Of a stretch of DNA of 64,000 bases, positions 34,001 through 43,147 are shown piece after piece. Origin of the DNA: Brienomyrus brachyistius (lineage: Eukaryota > Chordata > Actinopteri > Osteoglossiformes > Mormyridae); the NCBI RefSeq assembly GCF_023856365.1, contig NC_064535.1, forward strand, positions 10,994,363 to 11,058,362, read 5' to 3'. The translations under genes were made by a program, and so were the position numbers. Numbering within the stretch: position 1 is the first letter of the stretch; every line of letters begins with the position of its first letter. The notes below the pieces were generated by a model. The model was not told the origin of the DNA. It did no database searches and saw nothing but the letters and a program-made list of their open reading frames with translations.

Positions 34001-37000
34001 ACCTCTAATCTCACATTGTAATGCACGGGCAAAAAACTAACTGAAATGTCTGTGTAATTGTTATACACAATTCGTTCTGTAAGCAATTGTAGCTCATTTT
34101 CTTACTGTTTACGACACTTTCGTTTTCAGATTTGTTTGTTTGTTTGTTTGTTTTTAGTGTTTTCTGAAAAACCATCAATAGTGCACCAGGATAAGCGCAC
34201 TGACGAAAGGCCGGTCAGAGGTAAATGATTGATCCAGCTTCCAGCTACTTATCCTGTACAGTACTATGGGGGGGGGGGGCTTTCTCAGATCACACAGAGA
34301 ACCAGACAGGGCAATACAGTCCATTCCAGGGAGTTCATACTACTGTCAGGGTATATAATCACACTGTGCATTTAGTGTAACTGTATATGTTTTACAAAAA
34401 TTGCATGACAAAAGAAGAACGAGTGAGCTGGACCCTTCATTCCATGTGGCCTGAGGGAATAGTGCTACCCTCTCATTTATAATTAACTGGGTTTAATGTT
34501 TATCTTCTATGTTCATCTCTACAATGAAAATAATATTTATAGCATATTTATCCATCCATCCTTCCATTTTCTGAAACCACTCAATCCCAGCTGGGGTCAC
34601 GGAGGGGACTGGAGCCTATCACAGGAACAATGGGCACAGGCGGGAACCAACCCTGGGCAGGCGCCAACACACCGCAGGGCACTAGCATATTCATTTATAA
34701 TTGAATTATAGCGTGTTCGTACATGAAATTAGGTAGCGATATTATTCACTTCATTATCATTCCTGACACATATAAAAATTTTCCTTACTGAACTGTTGCT
34801 TTGTTTAAATGATCTATTCCAGATCAACCTGGAACTCACACAGTTATTTTATCTATTTTAAGCTGTAGGATCATTAATAGGATGCAGATAATCTTTAAAC
34901 CCATTACATTAACAAATGATACAAACAAATGAGAGTAAGTAGTCCAAATATGTCCAAGAAGAGTTGGTGCTTGAATGTGAATAGAAAAGAAAGGGTTCGG
35001 GGTTATCTTGCTATAATGAAATTAGTAATCAGACAGTGCGACTTATATTTTCAAATATATGTATGGGAATTTTGTATGAGAAAATACTATAGCGTACTGT
35101 AAAGTATCAAATACTCATTAAAAATATATAAATGTAAAACAAAATCTGTATTCTTAAATGATGTGACCAGTACTTTTTTCTGATGGTGCTAACAGGACTT
35201 GACAGAGACAGACCTCAAACAACAGCCTACGACCCATATGCAGGAATGAAAACTCCGGGACAGAGGCAGCTCATTTCCCTACAAGAGAGAGTGAAAGTGG
35301 GCGATATAAGTGTGGAGGAAGCTGTTCAAGAATTCAAGGAGTGGCAGATGAATCAGGAAAAGAGATCTCAGTCCCTACGCTTTCAGCAGGTGCTATTCTT
35401 ATTATAAACCACAAAGTAAAAGTACATGAAAAGTATTTCCTGTTCTGGTACAAGAGCTCTCTGTGATATGACAATAAGAAAAGCCTAATTATCTGGCCCA
35501 TCAAACCAATGAACCTGGAGAGGGTGACGGAAAGACCTGGATACTCTCCCAGGCGGTACGAAGCTGGGGTACATCCTGGATAGGGTGCCAGTCCAACACA
35601 GGGTACATACTCTCTGCAATTTAAAGAGACACTGTTAAGTCTAACTGCATGTCTTGAAACTGCAGGTGGAAACTAGGAGGGGATCTATGCAGTGCAGGAA
35701 GAACATGCAAACTCCCAGTATTCAAACCTCCACAGTATGAAGTAACAGTGATCCCCATTGAGCCACCGTACTGGTTTGCTTTCGTACAAACACATCTTAT
35801 CCTGTGAGGCAGAGTGGCTCAATAGGTAGCTCTGTTGATTCACACTGCAAGGGATTGGTGGTACAAATACCACCCCCACTCTGTGAATGTGTGTTTCTCC
35901 CTGTGCTGCGTGAGGTGCCTCTGGGTACTTTGATTTCATCCCACAGTCTAAAGATTCTGTTAAAATAACTGGTCTCTCAAATTGTTGTGTATGTGCCTAT
36001 ATGCCCCTGAATAAACTGGCTTCATGGCCAGGGTATCCCCGAGCCCTGGGCGGTATATTGCCTGGAGTAATGCAGCTTGGCCTGAAGGTGTCTGTGATTT
36101 ACCTGTAGTGTATGATTGTGTGTCTGAATGTCAGTTCTATGAGAGTTCCATCCTATCCAGGGTTTACCCCAGCCTTTTGCCCTGTGACCCTGACCAGGAT
36201 AATCAGAAATAGTATCAACACGCATGTAGTCATTCACATTTTTTATATTATTATATGAATTATTTATACAAATTACTCTAGGTACCTTTTAAGGTAGGAC
36301 TTAAGGCTTTTACAGCAGCATGTGGCTCAGTGGACTAAGCCTCTGTGCCTGTAATCAGAAGGTCGCCAGTTTGAACCCAGCCTCAGTACGTCTGTGGGTC
36401 CTTGAGCAAGGTTCTTAACCTCCAGCTCCCTGGGCGCCACTACGGGTGGCTGCCCTTCACAGAGAGCAAGTTGAGGGAGGTGTAAAGACAACTTCTCCAC
36501 AGGGATCGACAAAGTATCGATTATTATTACATTCACAGTGATGGCATTTCTTGTTTGAGTTCAGCTGTTGCAGATCATATTTGTCTTGTCAGTATTTGAC
36601 CTTGTGAGGAGAAATAAATTCCTATTCTGAAGGGTCAAGGGAAAAAAGTGATGATGGTGTCCGTTGAACCTATATTATTGGCAGTTTCACCTAAACATTT
36701 ATTCATTGGATTATTATTGTATTCATTTCAGGAAAATCTAAAGCGTTTAAGAGACAGCATTACGAGACGACAAAAGGAGAAGGTGAAGATGGGAAAGGAA
36801 ATGGGTAAAGCGTGTTTTATTCCTGTATCTGCTGTCTGTTCAGTAGCACTTCATCATATATGACTGACAAAATAAAACTAAAATTAACTACAAAAGGGGG
36901 GGTCGGTGTCATGGTGGGGGGGGGGGGGGGGGGCATTTGCAGGCCATGAGCCCCCCCAAAGGAATCATTGCGTCTACTAAGTACATCTACTAAGGACACC

Positions 37001-40000
37001 ATCTGTTATTTTATTTTTTTATTAAGATTTTACATACCTTTTCTTCTTCTTAAACATTCTACAACATTGAAGTTGCTTGCTTCAGTTAAACTGCTATTTT
37101 GTTTCAGTTAAAATGGAAAAAAAAAAAACTAAAGTTCAAGGGAAACAAAAACCATGGCAGATGGTATCTGCACCCGGAGTTGATAACCAGTTGGTGTTAC
37201 AAAACTTCTGGTTCAATTAGACATGTAAACAGCATTTGTCAAGCGAAAGAGGGAAGCGGATTCCTCTAAAAATTCCATGGCCAATGCTCTTGAATCGGCA
37301 ATGTTTTTTTATTGCACCCTCCCAAAAATCTAAAATTCCACCCCAGTGGGGGAAAATGAGAAGTGGCAAGTTCCACATGCCCCGATATATTCTGGGAGGC
37401 ACCTGGGGTGAGGCAGGTAGGACACAGGGTTGTGAGTAGTTAACTGACAGTGTTGGCTTTTTCGTTCTGCTTTGCGTTTGGCATGAGCTTTGGCCAAACT
37501 AGGTGCTTTGAAGTTCTCTTTTGTGGCCTGTTGTCTGTTAATTACAACATTTCTACCCCACATCGGCACTTTCTGCTGCCAAAGTGGCATGCAACCATAC
37601 ACGTAACACAGTGTTTTTTTGTACAGCCAGGGGGGCAGGAAGCTTAAAGGCCGCGTGTACAGCTGCACAGATGCCGTGTTTTGAGCCTGATGCAATTAGA
37701 CACTTCAAAAAACGATAATAAAACCACATATTGTTTCTAGGAGGAAACATTTATACAGTTACATCTGCAATGATTCTTATGTATATTACCTCTTTTTCCT
37801 GAGATATAGAAATCACAGCTCCCTTGCAACACAGCCCCTGGCAGGACATGGCAGTGAAACTGGAATGTGCAGTGTATGAGCCTTGCCCGCGAGTGAACGC
37901 TGATCCAGTTCACATAGGAAACTGGCAAAAAGAGAGCACCTCTTGTATCGCCAGTAAGTGCAGCTTTTTATATTATTTTGTTGTTTTTATGCAAAATTTT
38001 GCATGAATGTTTTACTTAAATAATATGCATCCATCCATTCATCCATTTTCTGCTGCGTATCTGGGGTCGGGTAGTGGTACCAGCAAACTAAGCAGGGATG
38101 CCGCCCCCTCCAGCTCAATCGGGGAATAGCAAGGCATTCCCAGCCCAGCCGAGAGTTATAAACTCTCCAACATGTCCTGGATCTGCCCCAAGGTCTCCTC
38201 CCATTTACACTTATCTAAAACACCGAGGGATCCTACATAGATGTACCACATCAACTGACTCGACACGGAGGAGCAGCGGCTCTACATTGAGCACCTCTTG
38301 AATGTCCGAGCTCCTCACCCGAGACACCCTGCGAAGGAAACTCATTTCTGCTGCTTGTATCCACAATCTCATTCTGTCAGTCACTACCCAAAGCTCCATA
38401 CTATAGGTGAGGGTCGGAACATAGATCAACTGGTAAATCGAAAGCCTTATTTTACGGCTCACCTCCCTCTTCACCACGACAGAACGGTACAGTGTCCACA
38501 TGCTGACTCTGCATGATCTGCTTGTCGATCTCCTGCGTTCTTTTTCTCTCACTCATAAACAAGACCCCAAGATACTTAAACTCCTCCACATGTGGCACCT
38601 TTTCCGGTTGGAGGTTTGGAGGTGCTGACACTCATCCTGGCCTCCACGTACTAAGCTGCAAACTGCCCCAGTGCATGCTGCAGTTCACCGGCCACCGACA
38701 AAAAGCAAAGACGCAATCCCGAGGCCCCTGAACCGGAACCTCCCATTGCATATAACTTTAAAGATATGCATGTTGCCTTTCTCTCTTGTTCAGACACACG
38801 CTATCAAAAAAGCTGCATAGTTTAATTTCCATCTGGTCTAATAATGCTGAGCTGAACAATTATTAACCACACGCTATGTTAGCTAGCTATTTTTTCTAGC
38901 TATCACCAGATAGTCATTAATTTATTCCTTACATTTGTAATGACAAAAAACACTAATTACTAAGTTTTAAAATTTAGCACTAAAAGACATATTATTTGTG
39001 TGCGCCATTAAAATTACCCTAATGTGACATAAGCATGATATACTTGTGACAAAAATAAAAACGAAATAATGTTAACTTGAAGTACACCCAACAGTTTATA
39101 TGTAAAGTTGAAATATCAGACGTTATAAAAAAAATAATAATAATGCATAAACAAATAATGTCACAGTGCACTTTGCATGTAAACATGTAGCATGGAAGGT
39201 CTTTGAGTGTGTGTTGTGACTGTTAGCACCTGCATCAAATTATAAGCTAGAAATGACTTTGTACCTTTGTACAGTGTTAATTTTAGATATTAAATGTTTT
39301 CTTTCCAGTAACCACTTAAATGACACCGAATTTCTCTCGCTGTCACGCACCCACATCATTATTTTTACACATTCTGTATCTAAATGTTTCTGCTAGCTTG
39401 TACTCATAGCAATGCAATCTTTATTCACAGGTAATGCACTGTGCAAAGTGCACTGTGTCGTTTGAAAACACCACATATTTTAATGTCAATGCTAGTAGGA
39501 CAGTGCCGTGCCGTGTCGAGACTTATAGAGGGAAAAAAAAGAACATTTTCTGTCCCGATGGCCTTCCATACTCACGACCTGTGCGGACGCGGAAAGTATA
39601 ATCAAAACAATGCTTAAGAGAGATGAGGTTATACTGCAAATGTAGATTTAAAAAAAAAAAAAAAACTACTTCTCAAAAATCCCATGATTTTTCCAAAACT
39701 CTGATATTTATTTTGCCAAACTTTTCTATGTCTGGAATACATGATTCCTTAATTCCATGATTTTTCCAAGATTTTCATGACCGTACGACCCCTGAAAACA
39801 CATGTCGACTAGTTTGGCAAACTCCCACGATCCCTCCAGTATACTTGTGAGGGTAAAGAGCTGGTCCAGTGTTCCACAGCCAGGACGGAATCCTCATTGT
39901 TCCAGTTGGTTTGACCAACTGGCGGACCCTCCTCTCCAGTATCCCGGCATGGACCTCCCCGGGGAGCATGCGGAGTGTCACCCCCCTGTAGCTGGGACGC

Positions 40001-42703
40001 ATCCTCTGGTCTCCGTTCATAAAGAGTTTTTTGACTACTTCAGTGACCTCAGCCCTACAGATGGGCAAGTCCCCCTCTGAGTCTTCAGGCTCTATTTCGC
40101 CAAGCAAGGTGTATCAGTTGGATTCAGGAGATCTTCGAAATATTCTTTCCACCACCTGATTATATCCCCAACAGCATGAATAAAGCCCTGCTTCCCCCCC
40201 CCAGTCGCCTGACTTTGCCAGAACCTTTTCGAGGCCGACCGAAAGTCCACCTCCATAGCCTCACCAAACTCCTCCCACACCCGAAAGACTGCCAAAGCCT
40301 CTTTCCAATTGGCCTGTTGGTACCTGTCAGCTGCTTCCGGAGTCCCACAAGTTAACCGAGCTCAGAAGGCCTCTTTCCTCTGCCTGACAGCTCCCTTTAC
40401 TGCTGGTGTCCACCACGGGGTTCGAGGACTACCACCTCAACAAGCAACCTTATGGCGATAGCTCCGCACAGACGCCTCAGCAATGGAATCCCGCAACATG
40501 ACCCATTCAGGCTGATTGTCCCCTAACTCCCTCGGAATACAAGAGAAGTTCTGCCAGAGGTTAAAGATCCCCCTGACAGGGTCCTCCACCAGATGCTCCC
40601 AGCATATACCTCACTATGCATTTTGGTCTACCAGATCTATCCAACATCTTCCCCTGCCATCAGATCCAACTCACCACCAGGTGGTGATCAGTTGACAGCT
40701 CAGTTACTCTCTTCACCTGAGTGTCCAAAACATGCAGACGCAGATCCGATGATACAATTACAAAATCGACCATTGTACTGTGGTATTGGGTGCTCTGGTG
40801 CCAAGTGCAGTCACGAGCACCCTTATGTTCATTTATGTTAATTTTTTTCTCCACTTTTAACAGGAACGGGAAGTAAGCAGCTGAGTACGAACAATGCTAG
40901 CAGCTATACTAGTAGGATAGAGAATGATTATGAGGTAAAACTTCTTTCATTGTAATTGATCACAGCAATTCACAACAATTTTCGGTATCATAAAATAATG
41001 ACATCTATTGCATGAATAGTAGAAAATACTATTCATAAAATAAAATTTTACACCATCTTGTTCATTTTCTCTCAAGGATGTAGATTTTGGTATGCACAAT
41101 AGGCAGTACCATGTGTGTAGGGGCTGATTTGACCCCTACCGAAGCTGCAACAAAACCTAACCCTTTGTTTCCTGTTTTGATATTTTCTGCAGGTCATTGC
41201 TTTTGCCAAGATTTTTTAATCTGTATTTAAATGTTCCCTGTTTTCTCAGGGTATACCTTCTACAGATTATTGTATTTATCACCTTTCCATCACCGTTCGT
41301 GTTACTTTACTGAATTTGGAACATTTTCATGCCATTGGCAAAGTCGTCCATGCATTTATTACATAATAAGTGTCATGATCACTTCAGTAAATAATTTCTG
41401 TATTTTGTTTTTATAAAGTAAAATATAAGGGTCACAATAACCCTTTAACCAGAAGTACAAGGCAGAGGAGCAGCCCATACGGGACACCTGACCATCACAG
41501 AGTCCTCTCACTTGCCTAACTGCATGTTTTTTGGCCATTACAATGTTTACCAAACCTATTTATCTCCTGGCACATTTATAGGACGACACCGATTCCAATT
41601 CTGCACCTTCCCTACCTCCACGTAACATTGACCTGCCGCCACTGTTACCTCCTCGAATTCCACCTCGATATCCTGAAAGGTGAATAAAATTATGAATGTA
41701 CATGTCCTAAACTTAAGAAAATGCATCAATATGAATTTATAAAATGAAATAATGTTTAGTCTATAATATACACTGTTATTTTGTTTTTTACACTGTCCAC
41801 ACATCTCTAGGTTCAGGTGGATTATATCACACTAGTTACCTGCACAGACCCACTTTAGATATTTCCAGTTTGTAGTCACACACACTTGTATTTACCATCA
41901 AATAGAGATGAAACTGACTTCATGTTGCATACACTTGCTGTATTTTCAGTTTTCATGGTCACTGACTTGTTTTAAGATACTTCCTCTTTGATGGGATCTG
42001 ACTGTTATTTGTGGTGGAACAGAAAAGGAAGCAGAAAACGGACGAGCTGGCAGGTTAACAATGAGCATTCACACTCCATAAATGGAAAACTATCAATCAC
42101 AGCAATAACCAAGACAACAGTGTCACAGAAGATCAAACTTCATCAATCCGGTCCCTGATAGAAAATCACACCCTATGTTGAACATTCCTGGTCAGGTTTT
42201 TCTACTTCTACTCCCCTTCAGCTGTCTCTAAGAGGTCGATGTAGACAGAACTGTGACGTATGCAGCGAACGTGACAAAGAAGAACTTAAGCTGAGATTCA
42301 AAGGGTATATCACAAGTAACAGTGTTGAGGGACTAAACAAAGTCAAGCAATTAGCAACCAGGACCCAAGACACAAAGCTACACTAGAAACAAAAGCACAA
42401 ACTTAGGGTCAGAACCAGGAACAACTTAAAAAATCCAGATCACAGATCCAAACCAGAGAACCAAGGGATCAGACGAGAAAGAAAAAAAAAATCACAGGAC
42501 CGCAAGGCAATTCACCAATACAGTAACAAAGAAGTACTACTTTTTTTATAACACTGGCAAATGTCATCTGAAGACTGACACTTCTGTGTTTCAGGTTTTC
42601 GGAGGGCATGGTCTCAGACCGCTACACATTCTGTCCCACTCGTCCTCAAAAGCCTCCTGAAAGGTCAAACTCTCCTCCACCAATTCCAAGGCGAACACGA
42701 TGA
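27627..42703 (+). CDS. pik3ap1: pik3ap1 (BCAP), phosphoinositide 3-kinase adaptor
   Basis: Cytoplasmic adaptor that links B-cell and Toll-like receptors to PI3K. Exons (plus): 27,627-28,058; 29,718-29,947; 31,317-31,461; 31,648-31,790; 32,162-32,294; 32,634-32,830; 32,964-33,141; 33,495-33,941; 34,158-34,220; 35,196-35,389; 36,732-36,804; 37,810-37,953; 40,864-40,934; 41,582-41,679; 42,595-42,703 (stop TGA). All introns are AG/GT and the phases join without a break into 885 complete codons plus one split codon. Order: TIR, DBB, ankyrin-like, YxxM cluster, coiled region RLRDSITRRQKEK, proline-rich tail with PPPIPRR. The GMKTPGQRQLI and LLHFAAKYGLKNL blocks separate it from its paralogue bank1. 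About 890 residues with the candidate exon 1, slightly longer than mammalian forms (about 805). Introns hold a Rex3-like LINE, SINEs and MITEs. Convergent with tspan14. Confidence 0.95.
28406..28608. mobile_element. hAT MITE with perfect 8-bp target duplication
   Basis: Ends are CAGTGGTTGTCAAAGTCGGT and the inverted ACCGAGTTCGAGAACCACTG, followed inward by a shared gccccactgccctgcttgtt block. The flanks are identical, AGTTATTC at 28,398-28,405 and 28,609-28,616. 203 bp, non-coding, in pik3ap1 intron. Confidence 0.88.
29035..29288. mobile_element. hAT-like MITE
   Basis: Begins CAGGGACATAGCCAGAC and ends CTTAGATCCACCCCTG. The flanks CTGCTTGC (29,027-29,034) and CTGCCTGC (29,289-29,296) match at 7 of 8 bases. 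Inside are weaker inverted stretches (tggggtggcca / ggagtggccaca). Non-coding, in pik3ap1 intron. Confidence 0.65.
29397..29520 (+). repeat. SINE/LINE tail fragment
   Basis: Diverged gactggtatcctgtccaggt block ending in ggtggatggatgga; same tail family as 26,910-27,052. Confidence 0.55.
29718..32294 (+). CDS. pik3ap1: pik3ap1 exons: acidic linker and DBB domain
   Basis: Four exons (29,718-29,947; 31,317-31,461; 31,648-31,790; 32,162-32,294). The first gives an acidic Thr/Glu-rich linker and VQPDRILCG. The next three give TKVTIYILLKCKLD, IENEYTVSVM, GRVLLSLYSDDLIVC and FGINQLEEEN. This is the Dof/BCAP/BANK (DBB) fold, used for dimerisation and needed for signalling. A foldback MITE lies in the intron at about 31,869-32,014 and hAT-like elements in the first intron. 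Confidence 0.93.
30722..30945. mobile_element. hAT-like remnant
   Basis: Left end cagtatttctcagtag and right end ccagctgagaaccac are degraded versions of the CAGTGGTTCTCA-type termini. The interior has aaaatgggtcacgggacc and an A-rich run. No clean target duplication. Confidence 0.4.
31869..32014. mobile_element. foldback element, diverged copy
   Basis: The left arm has GATCCAGCAGGTTTTCTGTC and the right arm GATAGAAAACCTGTTGGG plus GGATCAGGGTTGTCTGCCCC, so the segment folds on itself. It is of the same family as the near-perfect palindrome at 47,101-47,244. It lies in pik3ap1 intron between 31,790 and 32,162. Confidence 0.65.
32634..32830 (+). CDS. pik3ap1: pik3ap1 exon: ankyrin-like region
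   Basis: Encodes QRDEELPTLLHFAAKYGLKN and then a block with CPGAMQAYSV, NKHGDYPNNIAEKNGF and LRRFMDKYV. These are two ankyrin-type helices-and-loops, the best conserved part of BCAP. Acceptor is catag, donor is gtaagt; it enters in phase 1 and leaves in phase 0. Confidence 0.95.
32964..33941 (+). CDS. pik3ap1: pik3ap1 exons: YxxM cluster and acidic linker
   Basis: Exons 32,964-33,141 and 33,495-33,941. They encode three YxxM motifs, the binding sites for the SH2 domains of PI3K p85 once phosphorylated: YEAM, YESM and YEDM (about residues 455, 477 and 492). The tyrosine codon of YEDM is split by the intron. Then come an EEEEED-rich linker, DPYNF and EIYDTLDE tyrosines, and SRPPAPIPRP, a likely SH3 ligand. 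An apparent GT after FFQG at 33,567 is not used, because the reading continues in family-like sequence. Confidence 0.92.
34131..34155. repeat. pik3ap1: (TTTG)n at a splice acceptor
   Basis: Five TTTG units plus TTTTT form most of the polypyrimidine-side sequence of the acceptor at 34,157 (ttttttag). Length changes here could alter recognition of the 63-nt exon that follows. Confidence 0.8.
34549..34690 (-). repeat. SINE/LINE tail fragment (minus)
   Basis: Starts tccatccatccttccatttt and continues with a ggggactggagcctatcaca block. It is the reverse complement of the family's 3' end. Confidence 0.7.
35528..35785 (-). repeat. diverged SINE copy (minus)
   Basis: Contains ggtgccagtccaacacaggg, gaacatgcaaactccca and attgagccaccgtactg, in the same order as the full copy at 47,840-48,200. 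It is a decayed near-full-length SINE in minus orientation. Introns of pik3ap1 host it. Confidence 0.6.
35812..36210 (+). repeat. probable tRNA-derived SINE
   Basis: Starts gcagagtggctcaataggta, like a polymerase III A box, with ggattggtggtacaaatacc in the B-box place. It is followed by a long body ending cctgaccaggataatcagaa, a wording shared with other SINE ends here. The boundaries are approximate and it is possibly two joined elements. Confidence 0.5.
36312..36535 (+). repeat. tRNA-derived SINE
   Basis: Head: agcatgtggctcagtggact (A box) then ggtcgccagtttgaaccc (B box). The body is ccttgagcaaggttcttaac and ctccagctccctgggcgcc; the tail is gtatcgattattattac. A second copy is at 46,500-46,700. 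Intronic, same strand as pik3ap1. Confidence 0.8.
36916..36933. repeat. poly-G tract
   Basis: 18 consecutive G residues just downstream of the exon ending at 36,804. Confidence 0.9.
38027..38735 (-). pseudogene. Rex3/RTE-like LINE, 3' part
   Basis: Minus-strand reading gives the C-terminal half of a fish RTE-type reverse transcriptase. Weak pieces of the palm region near 38,560-38,735 come first, then RSVVVKREVSRKIRLSIYQL, YVPTLTYSMELWVV and AAEMSFLRRVSRVRSSDIQE, and the element ends in a (GGATG)n-type tail at 38,027-38,060. Frameshifts and stops make it dead. The GATG-type tail and wording suggest Rex3 of the RTE clade. It is the 3' partner of 39,796-40,855. Confidence 0.8.
38736..39795. 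mobile_element. AT-rich insert, probably hAT-like, inside the LINE
   Basis: It separates the two LINE halves. Its right edge on the minus strand reads CAGGGGTCGTACGGTCATGA, followed by repeated ttccatgatttttcc wording, which resembles ends of fish hAT elements. The left end was not located, and about 100 codons of the LINE are missing, so insertion was accompanied or followed by deletion. Confidence 0.45.
39796..40855 (-). pseudogene. Rex3/RTE-like LINE, endonuclease end and RT start
   Basis: On the minus strand, 40,854-40,660 gives CTWHQSTQYHSTMVDFVIVS and TELSTDHHLVVSWI, the end of an AP-type endonuclease. The stretch 40,295-40,092 gives the linker with HAVGDIIRWWKEYFEDLLNP. The stretch 40,080-39,800 gives the start of reverse transcriptase (SYRGVTLRMLPG, LERRVRQLV). 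Multiple frame changes. The 5' end falls at or just before the pik3ap1 acceptor at 40,863, so the LINE ends a few bases short of a splice site. Confidence 0.8.
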
Positions 42704-43141
42704 CAACGGTAGCAGAAGTAACACATCCTGGGCTGTAGTTTTCTCTACTGTGGGCAGACCTCAACAATAACAGGCACATAAATAATTGCAGTTTCTTTTT
42801 CTACCTATTCTAATGCTTTGAAAGTATTACTTTTGGTTTAATGTTGCCGTTCAGTTAAAGAAAATTAATCAATCTATGTCTATGAAATGAGTTTGGCGTC
42901 TATGAAAGTTGATTATATCCAGGGAAGCCCGATTGTTGACCATGTGTAAAGAAAAGTTCCTCCAGCTTGTTGTAGAATTTTTAACTGTACGTGATGCTAT
43001 GATAATTTACATAATGTACACATTCTGCAAGGCATTTAGCGTTTTTAAATGTAATTTATTTATAATGTATTGTTTTGAAGAAGTATTAAAATAATGCTAC
43101 AAATATTTTATTTTGAATATTTCATTTTATTTTGTATTTTA

Positions 43142-43147
43142 AATAAA
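43142..43147 (+). terminator. pik3ap1: pik3ap1 polyadenylation signal
   Basis: First AATAAA after the stop at 42,703, giving a 3' UTR of about 460 bases. The AT-rich stretch between is plain UTR. A short minus/plus repeat tail (ggaaaatggatggattg) starts just after it at 43,165. Confidence 0.6.

Noticed and set aside
36312..36400. tRNA gene
   Set aside because: A- and B-box-like words are present, but the cloverleaf is not complete and the body and second copy identify a SINE.
27627..42703. Assignment to bank1 instead of pik3ap1
   Set aside because: The YxxM cluster, the GMKTPGQRQLI block, the FRFQQ/ENLKRLRDSITRRQ coiled region and the ankyrin wording match BCAP better than BANK1.
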